Origin: Diplocarpon mali
Lineage: Eukaryota > Ascomycota > Leotiomycetes > Helotiales > Drepanopezizaceae
Length of the DNA: 19,632 nt
Reading direction: 5' to 3'
Assembly (NCBI GenBank): GCA_024741835.1
Contig: JAENRP010000050.1
Location: 1-19,632, forward strand
Both the position numbers and the translations under genes were made by a program. Shown in pieces: positions 1 to 10,032 of the stretch. Below the pieces are notes generated by a model. The model saw nothing but the letters and a program-made list of their open reading frames with translations. It did no database searches and was not told the origin of the DNA. Position 1 is the stretch's first letter. Every line of letters starts with the position of its first letter.

Positions 1-280
1 CGCGTCCAGGCAGCCCCGAGAGCAACCAGCTCGTGATCCCGCCGGTCAGCTGACAAGCCGACGGAAAACCCCTCCGCTGGGAAACGGAACACAGGGCGCC
101 GCGCGCGAGTCCCGCCGCCGCGAATCGAACACGAACATGCACACGAGCGTGGACACGAGCGCGCACTCGACCCTCCGGCCTGTCGACGATGCCCGTCGGT
201 GCCAGGAGGGTGGAGTGCTGACCACTGCGGCCAGGATCGGGGACTCGGGGCCAGCGAGCGGCCCCGGGAGACAGGAGACT

Positions 281-333
281 CACGCTCACGCTCACGCTCA
301 CGCTCACGACCACGGCCACGGCCACGGCCACGG
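281..333. repeat. CACNNC hexamer repeat
   Basis: Tandem CACGCT units pass into CACGAC and then CACGGC units over about 53 bp. In one frame it would read His-Ala and His-Gly repeats, in another Ser-Arg and Pro-Arg; the surrounding frames do not look coding. A related repeat occurs near the other end of the window. Confidence 0.85.
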
Positions 334-1188
334 AAGCCTTCAGACGCACATCTCCAGCTGCCCCCGCCGAGATGGTGGTGCCGGCGACGGGGACACTATC
401 GGACCCAGACACTTGCAGGCGCTCGTGTGGCAGCATCCCGCCAGCTCTGGCGCACTTGCGTACGAGGCCCGGCTCCAGGAAACACAGGCCTCCATTCAGA
501 CCTGCATCGACACTCTGACACCGCATCATGCGACATCACGGGCCGCGTCGCCTGCGCATTGCTGCCACCACCGGGGCTTCGAGCACATCTCCGCCGGCGC
601 TCATCTCCCTCCCCGCCGTGTCCCCAGCTCCCGAGGAAGGCAGATGCCCGGCTCCCGAGTCGGACACCGGCGCTGATACCGAGGGCCGGTCGTTCCGTGC
701 AAAACATTCTCGGCGCCGTCTTCGGCAGACCGGTCGGGCCCCGAGCTCGGCGCGGACCAGGGACACGCGCCTGCGGACGGCTGTCCGGCGCGGCGGACAC
801 GGGAGAATCCAGAGAATATCCGCGGGCCGGAGACCTGATGGTCCATTGCACCTCATTCTCCATTCTCGCATGTCAACTACCTACGTGCGCGCAACTCCTT
901 CCGACCGCTGGGCCCTCGCCTCCCGATCCCAGACCGCCCGTCATCAGTCCCGTATCGCGCAGTCCGTCCGCCCACCCGACCTCCCCACCTGGAGTACAAG
1001 CCGCGCGGGCCGTCAGATCCGACCACAGCCCAGATTTCGCATGCGGGCCGCGCCGCACTTCACCCCAGGACCCAAGGGAGAATCCCATCCCGCATATGCC
1101 CACGGCAAACACTGAGCGCCAACGCCAGAGGTAGAGGAATAGACCCCGCCCGCATGCTGCCCTCGAAGCGGGGTGAGGATGCGACGGA

Positions 1189-1200
1189 GGGGGGGGGGGG
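1189..1200. repeat. Homopolymer G12
   Basis: Twelve consecutive G, preceded by GGA and followed by CGCGC. The length is prone to sequencing and replication error. Confidence 0.9.
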
Positions 1201-1349
1201 CGCGCAGAGATGTGCCTGTCCGAATTCCGCGCCCAGCCTGAATGCCCCGCCTCGTCGTTGGTATCATCAATGCAGCCGTCCGACTTCCCGAGACCCCGAA
1301 ATCCCCAGATGTAAAACGCCTTGCTGAATCGCCGTTTCCCCCTTATCCC

Positions 1350-4300
1350 CTAGCCGATGCTGATATCGCTCTCGTGCGCTCGCAAGTGCCGAATACCACT
1401 CTTCTCCATCGTGACCGAGCTCCGCGTACTCAGCCTGGCCTGGCTCCGTCTCTCGGGCGGGAGATCGCCAAAGTGAGCTTTGTATCGCGCCAGTTCCGTC
1501 AGCTGTGACTCCAGCAACCCCATGACATCTTCCATGGAGCCGCGTAGCTGGTTAAGGTCGGTGAGCGCGACCTTGCCGACGACCAGATGGCGGGTGGCGA
1601 GCGTCGAGATACACGTCTGATCCAGGTTAGCTGTGCCCCTCCGGACAGGCGTGTCCAGACTCACCTCGATCCTAGACACTTGGTGGGTCAGGAAGTTGAC
1701 CAAGAACCTATCCGTGATCTCGCCACCCCGATTCTTCATCATCTCCAGCAGGGCAGTTTCCGCCGGCTGCAAGGCAACATCCTGCCCCTTCTCAGTCTCG
1801 AGACTGGAACAGAGCATCTCCAATCTCAGGCTCACGTTCCACAGTGCCCAGACACAGTCAGTGTTGATGCTCAGCTGGGTCTGCTGCGAGAGGGCCGCCG
1901 GCTCCGCGGCCTGGGCGACCTTGTCGGTCTCGGCAATCCGCTGTTGGTAGTGGATGCGACCCGAGAGAGCATGCGGGTACATGAGATAGATGTACTCGGG
2001 GTTCTCCAGGCCCTTGAGCTTCCGCTCCCCCAGATCCTTGACCTCGAAGCCTTGACTGCTCAAGGAGCGCAGCTCGCGGCGGATGGATTGGCTGAGCATG
2101 TCGTTGTCAAACGTGTCCTCGGAGCCGGTGGAGCCAGACCGGTCGCTCTCGCTGTAAGTCTCCAAGCATCTCTGGATCTCGGAGATGAAGTCGGCCGAGA
2201 CGGTGATTTGTCCCCCGTCCGCGACCGAGGATATCCTCGACGCACGGTTCACCATCGGTCCAAAGTAGTCCATACGCCTCGTGACAGGATCGTGCTCGCA
2301 GACTGGAGCCCCCCAATGGATACCCATCCTCACGCTCAGCCCCTTGAATATCAAGGTGTGGTCGTTGTCAAAGACCTCCTGGCCAAGGAAGCTCGAGAGG
2401 ACCTCGGATGGCCACTGGACCTCCAGGAGCGCCTGCTGCACGGCAAAACACCATAGGAGGGCAGAAGTGGCGGTGGGGAAGGAGACCATGAATGCGTCAC
2501 CTTCCGTCTTGACCTCGTATCCTCCAATGATGCGCAGTTGCCGACGCATGACTTCGTTGTGGAGCTTGATCGCCGATCTCATTGCACTGGGGTAGGTCTC
2601 CCACAGGAGCGTCGAGCTCTTGATGTCCGTGAAGACAATACTGAGATCGCCGACCGGAGCCGGGACCTCTGCTTGGAGTCGACGCAGCCCGGAGTCCTCG
2701 ACAGTCTCTTTCCTCTTCATCCGCCGTGCGGATGCGTATCCCAAATCTTCGATGACAGCCGCAGGATTGAATGACAGGCTCTGTACCCGGTGCGGCCGGA
2801 TCTGAGCCCTCTTCTTGAGATCACTCACACCGATCATCATGACCATCAGTTTGTTCGTCGCCCCAAACGCGATGGCGTAATCCCTTAACCTCTGTGCTGC
2901 CCGCATCAGATCGCCACGTTCCAGCCTTGCAATGTCGACGACAAGTTCAGGGGACAGGTACTCCCAGAGCTCTCGCGATGCGATCAGGATCATCTCGTCC
3001 TGTTCCTTGACGGTGACCTGCGTAATGTGAGGTGCGGCCTGGACGGCAGGCATGAGCTGCACATAGCCGAAAGCGCGGGAGACTTCAAGGATGTCATTCA
3101 ACTTTCCTTGCCGGGATACCCAGCCGCCGGCATCGCGGATGCGTTGCCTCTCGTTCGGCTCGGCAGGGTCATGCTTCCTTGTCAGCATGCGATGGCTGCC
3201 TTCCGAGTGGATCAACATGGCCTGAGCATCTCCAACGTTGGCTATGTATAGCTCGGATTGTTGCAAGAACAGAACGGTCGCCACACCTCCGGAGTGCAGA
3301 TCGGCCTGGCTGAGGACGGCAGGTGCTGCTGAGCCACGGTGAGACAGCAGGGACCTTTCTTCGGTGTGTTGTGTTGCTGCCGTTGCCAGGTCTTTGTTGA
3401 GAGACAGGAAAGCACGCCTGAGTGCGTCGATTGGACTCTCGTTGGGAGTGGCATTCACCTTTTTCAACTCCTCGCTGAAGATGGGAGTAAAGTTCTCGTG
3501 CAGGTACTTTGCAATCTTCGACCCTCCACTTGATAGTGCTTGCCCGTCGAACATCCCCAGTAGGGTCTCGGTCTCAGTAGAGTTGAAGCGTGGAACGACC
3601 ATGTCAATAATCGACAGGTGCTCGTTGCGCCCCAGAGTGTCGGCCATCCCATACGCCAGCTGCCCGGCTAGCGAGCCCGAGGTACGGACTCTTCGATCTT
3701 CCGTCTCATCTGGGGTGGTGGGGATGGTCAACGTCACGTCCATCAGGCCCAGGATGCGAAGCTGCTGCAGAGCGCTGAAGTCGGTAAGATCTCGGGCATC
3801 ACGGCCCCCTAGTGCGTTCTGCGTGGATGGCTTGATCTCGAGACGCTTGTTTCCGGAAAGATTGAGGTATCTCAGGTTCGTGTTCCAGTTCCAGTTCCAG
3901 TCGTACGGCCAGTTCGAGACGTTGTACTTCAAGGAGTTGCTGCCGCAGTCGAGCACAGCCAGCCGGTGTGCCTTACCAAGCTCGGCTGGGAGGGTCTGGA
4001 ATTTATTGCCATTGATATGCAGTACCTGCAGCAAGCTGAACTCTTCGATGTCGTCGGCCGGGAGTGATGCCATCTCGTTGCCGGACAGGTACAGCTCCAT
4101 GAGCTGCGGCCATGCCTTGATGGTTCTCACCGGCATGTCGTTGATGTCGTTGTACGAGATGTTCAGGATCCGAAGCTCGCCTAGCAGAGCCAACTCATCA
4201 AACACATCGTCGTCGAGCTGGTTGTCTGCCAGGTACAGATGGCGCAATGATCCAGCGAATGTACTCAAGAGTCTCGCTGACATCCCCGAGTCTTTCCGGA

Positions 4301-7300
4301 GCGTTTGCTGCGTGGCGATGGTGTCTTGCGACGTGCTTCGGGAGACGATAGACGTCTTCCGGCCGCCCTTGCCGTACACCGAGACCAGAGAGCTCTTCCG
4401 GTCTGATCCCCCTGGGATGGGTGACCCCCCAACGCTGAGGAGTCCACTCGAAGCCTGGCTAGGTCTCCTCTGACCAAAAGCTTCCAGTGGGCCTAACTCT
4501 TCATAGCTTGGATTGCTCGACGTCTGTCCGGGGCTGCTGGTGATCAGGCCTTGCGAGGTGGCAGGATTTTCACCCGGAACCTGCGGTGCTCGGGAAGCGG
4601 GTTTTGGAAAGGTGTCGAGCACGTTGGACGAGATGTTGAGCGTCTCCAGCTTGGAGGCCCACCATATCTCCATCGGCAGCTTCTTCAGGTTGTTCTCGCG
4701 GACATCAAGGAACCGCATCTCCGTCAGGCAACCTATCTCCGGAGGCAGGCTGCTCAGTGAGTTGCGGGCGATGCTGAAATGCTCCAACTTTCGTAGCTTG
4801 CCAATGTGGCTTGGTAGCGAGACGAAGTGGTTCTTGTCCAGGACGAGCTTGATGAGATTCGGCATCTTCTCAAAGGCGGCGTCAGGGATATGCGCGAGCT
4901 TGGCGTTCGACAAGATGAGAGTCGTGAGTGTCGGGACGGAATTGAGGATCTCAAACTTGGTCACGGGGTTGGAATTGAGACGCAGCACCCGAATCTTGGT
5001 GAACTCGGACTCACAGACGGAGACAGAATTGTGATCAGCAGAGATCTGCTCAACCTTGGGGAGCCTGGCGATGACATCGATGCTAGAGAGTGCGTTGTAG
5101 CGAATATCAACTTCCTTCATGTTCGTGAGCTCGCCGAACGTGGCGGGCAGTGCCCCGTTCAGACGGTTGTTCGTCATGACGAACCGCTCGAGGTTCCGGA
5201 GTTTGCCAATCTCGTCGGGCAGACTAGCGATGCTGTTGAAACTCATGTCGATATCGACAAGGCCCTCGAGGTCGCAGAGAAACTCGGGGAAGGAGTCCAG
5301 GAAGTTGGATGATATGTTCAGAGTCCTCATGGACTTGAAGCCCCCAAAGTAGGTCGGCAGGCTCCTCAGCCTGTTGTTCGCAAGCTTGAGACTGATCAGT
5401 CCGGGCAGCTTGGCTAGTTCGGCATGTTCGAGCTGCTCCAGTCGGTTGTTGGACACGTCGAGAATGGTGAGTCGACTTGCGCAGCTCAGACTCGGTGGGA
5501 GCTTCCAGGCCTCGTTGTTGATGAACTTGATGTCGCGGAGGTTTTGACAAGATTGAATGAAGTCCTTCGGCAGGTCAAGAGACAAGTTCCGAGAAAGGTT
5601 GAGAGATATGATTTCCGAGGCCTTCGAGTACAGAGAGATGGGAATGGTGATTAGGTTCCGGCCAGACAGGTCGACGTGGCTATACTTCTGAACCCGGCTC
5701 ACCCCTGGATCGTTGGTGACCGTGGCGTAGCCGCTCTCGCGCGAGGGCACAAACGAGAAACGACAGAGGTAGCTGTTGTCTTCTCGACCCACGTCCTCAA
5801 TCCTGTCATTGGCCTCGTATCCAGCCTGCTCGAGGAGGCGTCTCTGTATCACCACTGGTCTTTCCCCAGGCCCTAGTATTCGCTGTAGATCATGCTTCTT
5901 CATCACGATCTGATAGCTCGCGAAGCTCTCGGTCATGTAGGTCTTCTTCCCCACCTGGCTCATCACCTCACTGACTGTTGAGTTCAGGGGGGTAGACAGC
6001 GTCACGAAGGTCCCGTCGACCCGGAAAATACGGATGCAGAACGGCGCCGCCTTGGCATCGTTCTTCGGTGGCACGCCAGCCTCATCGATCTCGGACAAGC
6101 GAGACATGTTGTCGTCGTTGACCTTCTTGACTGCCCAGCTGTCGGGTGCGTTCCAGCCAAGCACGCCGGCGCCCGCCGCTTCCACCTTGGCCTCGTCTTC
6201 GACGTTTCCCACGAAGATGTTGTTGTCCAGTGGTGTGAGCGGGGGTGCCTTGGCAAGAATTCCCTCCATGTTCGACAGATTTGTGTCGAGGTTGAAGATC
6301 GAACTGGTCGCAGCGTCCCCGCCCCTGTCGCTTTGATCCACGGGGATTTCAGCCTCGTCTGTAGCTCTCGATCTCCCTTTGCGAAAAGGCAGTCTAGTGA
6401 GGGTCCCTTGACGCTGGCCGCTGGGTCTTGCGTACTGGCCGTTATCACTCCTCAGAAGGTTGACCTCTGATCCAGCTACGCTGTACTCACGACCCCACTG
6501 ACCAAATTCAGGAGACCCGTATGTTTTCCCAGTCAGCGGAGGGGTGTTGAAGGACCGGGGCGAGCCTGGGAGGCCTGGGAGCTCTCTCATTCGAGGCTGG
6601 GCTTCTTCCTTGAATTTGCGAAATCGGCCCAGGATTCTTCGCTTCGTGGTGCCGGCGGTGGGAGATGTCGATCCATCGTTCGCACCCACCCTAGCTGCGC
6701 CTGACTTCCCACCCCAACTGTTCATTCCACTGGGTGTCGGGCTGCTGGGTCGTTTCGAGAGACTCGCATTCGATGCGGTCCCCAGGGCCATCCCCATAGA
6801 CGTCGGCGCACGCTCTTTCTGCCTGGTGCTCATCGCCGAATCCTCCCTGCTGATGGAGGGCCGCAAGACTCTGGCATCCTCGCTGTTCTGGTTGTATCGG
6901 TTGCTGTGGCTGGGGAGGTTTGCATGCCCCGAACGGGCGGTGAGGGGGTTTTTGGCTGGCACTGGAGGGCCTTCGTCTGTATACCGCCCTTTGTCTGGTC
7001 CCGACATGGTCTCTCGCACCGGTGCTTCTCCGTATTTGGGAATGTCCTTGCTGGCCGTTAGCATCTCGCAAGAAGCGATTGGCAATGGCAAGTGAACATG
7101 GCAGGGAAAGAGCGGGCCAGATGAACCTCCTGCAAGATGTTCCCTCAATAGCAAAGTAGCAAGAACTGACCTGCGAGTCCTGGTACAAGAACGGGACCAC
7201 GTCGCTGGAAGGAACTGGTGTTCTGGGCCGCGACGGCCCAGGCGAGGCGTCTCTCTGAGTTTTATCCGTAGCAGACGAAAGGTTCCGTTCCCGATGACTG

Positions 7301-8186
7301 CGGGCGAACGAATACGATTCATTGCCGAGGGGAGGAAGGCTCGTGTCAGACCCCTCCCGTCCTGGAAAATCCTCGCCGAAGAAAGTTTGCAGCTTTTTCC
7401 GGATGCCCTGCCGCGACACGCTCGACTTGGAGCCCTGGCTGCTCGCCGTCGTCACGCTGGCGAGCGACGGCCGCCTCTCGTCTCCCAAGTATATGTCCGC
7501 GGGAAAGTCGCTCGCATTGGTGTTCCCCGTCAGCCCGGTCCCCGGCCGTAGGCCGGGAGACAGCTGCGAGCCCTGCGACAGATTGTCGCTGGAGTCATTA
7601 TAGAAGCTGGTGCCAAACGCGCTCGAGGGTGAAGCTTCGGTGCCGTGGGTGGACATCCACGGCGCAACCTGGTTCGGCGACCCCAAGGCCGTCGGAGGGT
7701 TGTGTTGTATCTTCGGGATGGGCCATCCGCTCGTCTCCAGCACCGCGAGTTCGCGTCGGTAGTTGCCAAAGTCGCTCATTCTATGGTCCATGGGGGAAAC
7801 ATTGGGCGACGACTGCGAGGACGGTAAGGTGGCGGTTCGAGGAGCAGCAGAAGTGGGCGAAATTTGGGGATCGGTCTCAGTCTCAGTCTCAGGCCTGACA
7901 GCGCAGATGCAAGCACCCGGTTAGCTTTAGCTCACAAACATGTTCGCCGCACCGCTCAGAGCAGCACCGGTCTGAGACAGGGAGAAGAGCGATGGAAGGG
8001 GACGGAGAAGGACTGCGGTCTCACGCACTGGTCTCTGGCGTCCGTCTTGACGCTCATCGGGTTACTTCGTCGCGATGGGCCGCGGAAGAGCGAGCCAGGC
8101 CCTCTCATGGTCTCGGTGCTTTTCCAGCTGTCCGTGCTCGAGCTCGTTGCAGAGCCGTTGCGAGCGGCGACATCTTTCCTGGTCAT
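1350..8186 (-). CDS. acyA: Adenylate cyclase, fungal Ras-responsive LRR type
   Basis: Makes cAMP from ATP at the membrane for PKA signalling; orthologue of CYR1/cr-1/MAC1. My splice model is exons 8186-8029, 7894-7171 and 7046-1350, with phase-consistent joins and 2192 residues. Order of domains: disordered Ser-rich N-terminus; G-alpha-binding segment about 552-602 (NNIFVGNVEDE, GWNAPDSW); Ras-association domain about 623-728; about twenty leucine-rich repeats 749-1363, interrupted by a Ser-rich insert 1109-1225; PP2C-like domain about 1430-1696; class III cyclase domain from about 1760. The metal-binding Asp are D1768 (FTDIKSST) and D1811 (KTEGDAF). K1807 and D1887 (MDYFG) fit adenine selection, and N1894/R1898 (VNRASR) fit transition-state binding, so the enzyme should be active. 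The start at 8186 has A at -3. Length suits the family. Identity is very secure; the first exon is inferred. Confidence 0.96.
7047..7170 (-). other. Intron 2 of the adenylate cyclase gene
   Basis: Donor CAG|GTCAGT, branch site GCTAAC and acceptor CAAG|GAC on the minus strand; the join is phase 0 (DSQ then DIPKYGE). The acceptor is AAG. The nearer-upstream CCAG would shift the frame. Both flanking reading frames happen to run open across the 124-nt intron, so naive ORF calling gives two overlapping long frames instead of one protein. Confidence 0.9.
7895..8028 (-). other. Intron 1 of the adenylate cyclase gene
   Basis: On the minus strand the donor reads CA|GTGCGT and the acceptor CTGTCAG|G, with a GCTAAC branch-like site about 40 nt before the acceptor. 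The join is phase 2 and restores one reading frame from MTRKDV through PETETET to SPMDHRMSDFGNY. Reading upstream from the internal ATG at 7791 stays open and protein-like right up to this acceptor, which argues that 7791 is not the true start. The 134-nt intron is inferred from sequence alone. Confidence 0.75.
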
Positions 8187-8452
8187 TATTGACCAGCAGC
8201 CGCAGCTAGGAGTCGGCCATGAGGCGGGATGGGTTAAGGATGTGTGCGATGCGCGCGAGGGAGGGATTGTTGTAGTTTGCGGGTGGTGGATGTAGAGTTG
8301 AGGTCTGGCCTGGGGGGGGTTGGAATAACTTTACTTTTCCCGTCGTGGCTGGATGGATGGATGCACACATGGGTTGAGGCGACCCGAGGAGAGGGAGGAG
8401 CGTCGGCAGGGCCCGTGACCGCAGATTTGAGGACGAGGCGTGGGCTGGATGG

Positions 8453-8492
8453 CAATGCGATACACGATGCGATACGAGGCGATGCGATGCGA
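8453..8492. repeat. GCGATAC/GCGATGC degenerate tandem repeat
   Basis: Short units of the form ATGCGATACGAG recur four to five times with small changes, giving alternating GATGCGA and GATACGA words. It lies in the 5' leader or promoter of the adenylate cyclase gene. Confidence 0.6.
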
Positions 8493-9344
8493 GACAGTTG
8501 CACTCACATCAACCGATTTCCTCGCAGAATTGCAGAATCGCAGAGCGTCGATGGGGGATGCGCGTGTCGAGGACCGTGAGCCGCCAGTCTTCCACGAGGA
8601 GGGTTGGATTTGGGGTCGAGCTGTGCATGGGCACCAAAGTCCGGCCGATTGAACAATTGGTCCAGGTGCAGAGGGATTCTGTTCTTCGACTTCTTCTTGT
8701 CCATCTGCCGGGACGAGAGGATGAAAGGGTATTCTATCTAATCTGCCGGCCGTGTCTCCGTCTGGATATCTCCCGGCCCTGGCTCGCGCGGTGTATATCT
8801 CGAGGTCCACGATATGTCACCGTCGCCAGCGGAGACGGCGGAAGAGCACAGCAACATAGCCGTCATGACCAGTTTGACAGTCACTTTTGACAGTATGGAC
8901 GGTTCTCCATACTCCGACCTGAACTGTGCGATGCGAAGAGAGGTCCGGCAGTGGAAATCCTGCTCCATGTAAGCCTTCGCTGCGCCATGCGGTCCGGCAG
9001 AGTCTCCGGTCATGCCATCCCATCTCATCCCATGGCTTGAAAGTGCTCGGAGCCTCGAGAGAATCGAGAGTTTTCTTGCAAACCTGCGCCCCGGATCGAA
9101 GCTTTCGATTCCTTCTAGCCCAAACCCACACCAAGGACTCAATTGCTTGTCTGCACACAACCAGGCCGATCGAGCCACCTTTTCCTTGCCCAGATGCAAG
9201 TATACGGCATGTTCGGGAAATCCCAAGCGGTGCAGCAAAATTGCTTGTTGTCTATTGCCAGGATAACAAGCGGGACCTCCGACCCCATGTACGCAGTTCT
9301 CTCAGACCATCATCCCTAACTGACCGCATCTCTCCGTCTATTCT

Positions 9345-9417
9345 TTATTTCATCCTCTTCATCTCATCTTCAAAATCATCCCCTTCCACTTCTTCATCTT
9401 CTTCTTCTTCTTCTTCA
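9345..9417. repeat. Pyrimidine tract with CTT trinucleotide run
   Basis: About 70 bp almost free of G, with TTCATCTTCTTCTTCTTC-type repeats. Such tracts are common in fungal promoters; this one lies about 620-690 bp before the RING gene start. Confidence 0.7.
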
Positions 9418-9695
9418 CACGCGCATCTCGGAGATGCTCCGATCTCACTATCTCTCGGATCCTCTTCCTCGAGGCGGATCGGGCTCTTCGCTGAGGATAC
9501 CGATCCAAGTGGTTCTTCACGGCGATCCCAATACGAAGAGTGCGTTGGAGCCATCGATCCTGTTTCCAAGATACAGAGACATTGCCCTGAGTTCATGCTG
9601 AGCCTCCATGCTGAGGCTTGTTCGCAAGGGAAGATAACTCAAGTTTGCTGGCATCCGAAGCAGAGCTGAATATCTCGGTCAGTTTGGTATATCAT

Positions 9696-9840
9696 CACGT
9701 GACTACCACTTCCTCTTCTCAACTTTCTACTTGCCAAGCTTCCATTTGGTGAATTTGGTCAGTATATGTATTCTCTTACTCTCTCATTCTCTCGCGGTAG
9801 ATTGTCGAGCAGCCGCTGTTGCTTTTACTTCGAGCACGTG
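9696..9840. promoter_or_regulatory. Two CACGTGACT boxes upstream of the RING gene
   Basis: CACGTG at 9696-9701 and at 9835-9840, each followed by ACT, lie 337 and 198 nt before the start at 10033. CACGTGAC matches binding sites of fungal bHLH factors such as Cbf1/Pho4 types. The second copy and the pyrimidine-rich stretches around 9706-9730 and 9770-9795 make this the likely promoter of the RING gene. Confidence 0.4.
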
Positions 9841-10032
9841 ACTCCACCGAGATTCCCTCCAGGTAATTGAGTCTGCATTCCAATGCCATCGCTTGATTAC
9901 AGGAATGTACACATACACCCGGATCGATGTTCTCTAACATAGATGTGCTCGATTGTCTGGCTACTGGGACGACGCAATTTCTCTTATGCTCATAAACCAC
10001 TTAACTACGAATTCGTTGACCTCGGAGCCGCC

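Larger units (their letters stand above)
1..1349. other. GC-rich intergenic flank beyond the cyclase 3' end
   Basis: No gene that I can support. Several overlapping open frames on both strands are Arg/Pro/Ser-rich and show no domain, as expected of GC-rich non-coding DNA. The region holds the hexamer repeat at 281-333, a 7-bp hairpin (ACCCCGC 1143-1149 with GCGGGGT 1168-1174) and a G12 run at 1189-1200. The cyclase 3' UTR should occupy the right end. Confidence 0.6.
8187..10032. other. Divergent intergenic region between cyclase and RING gene
   Basis: About 1.85 kb between two divergent genes, serving as promoter and 5' leader space for both. Open frames here lack domains and are low in complexity. 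It contains GATGCGATAC-like repeats (8453-8492), a GGAT tetramer run near 8351-8364, a CTT-rich tract (9345-9417) and two CACGTGACT boxes. I see no RNA gene. Confidence 0.6.

Noticed and set aside
281..333. Possible CRISPR-like or regulatory array
   Set aside because: Units are six bases with no spacers, so this is a simple tandem repeat in a eukaryotic genome.
199..1134. Plus-strand open frame of 311 codons with Arg-Ser and Arg-Pro dipeptides
   Set aside because: The SR/PR-like run comes from the hexamer repeat, overlapping frames on both strands are equally open, and no domain or start context supports it.
1587..2456. Plus-strand frame of 289 codons antisense to the cyclase catalytic domain
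   Set aside because: It is a shadow of the highly conserved cyclase coding strand; its sequence has no domain of its own.
3364..4473. Plus-strand frame of 369 codons antisense to the LRR and PP2C region
   Set aside because: Shadow frame of the leucine-rich repeats, Ser/Arg-rich without motifs.
8926..9669. Plus-strand frame of 247 codons between the divergent genes
   Set aside because: Mostly poly-Ser from the CTT tract, with no domain; it lies in promoter space.
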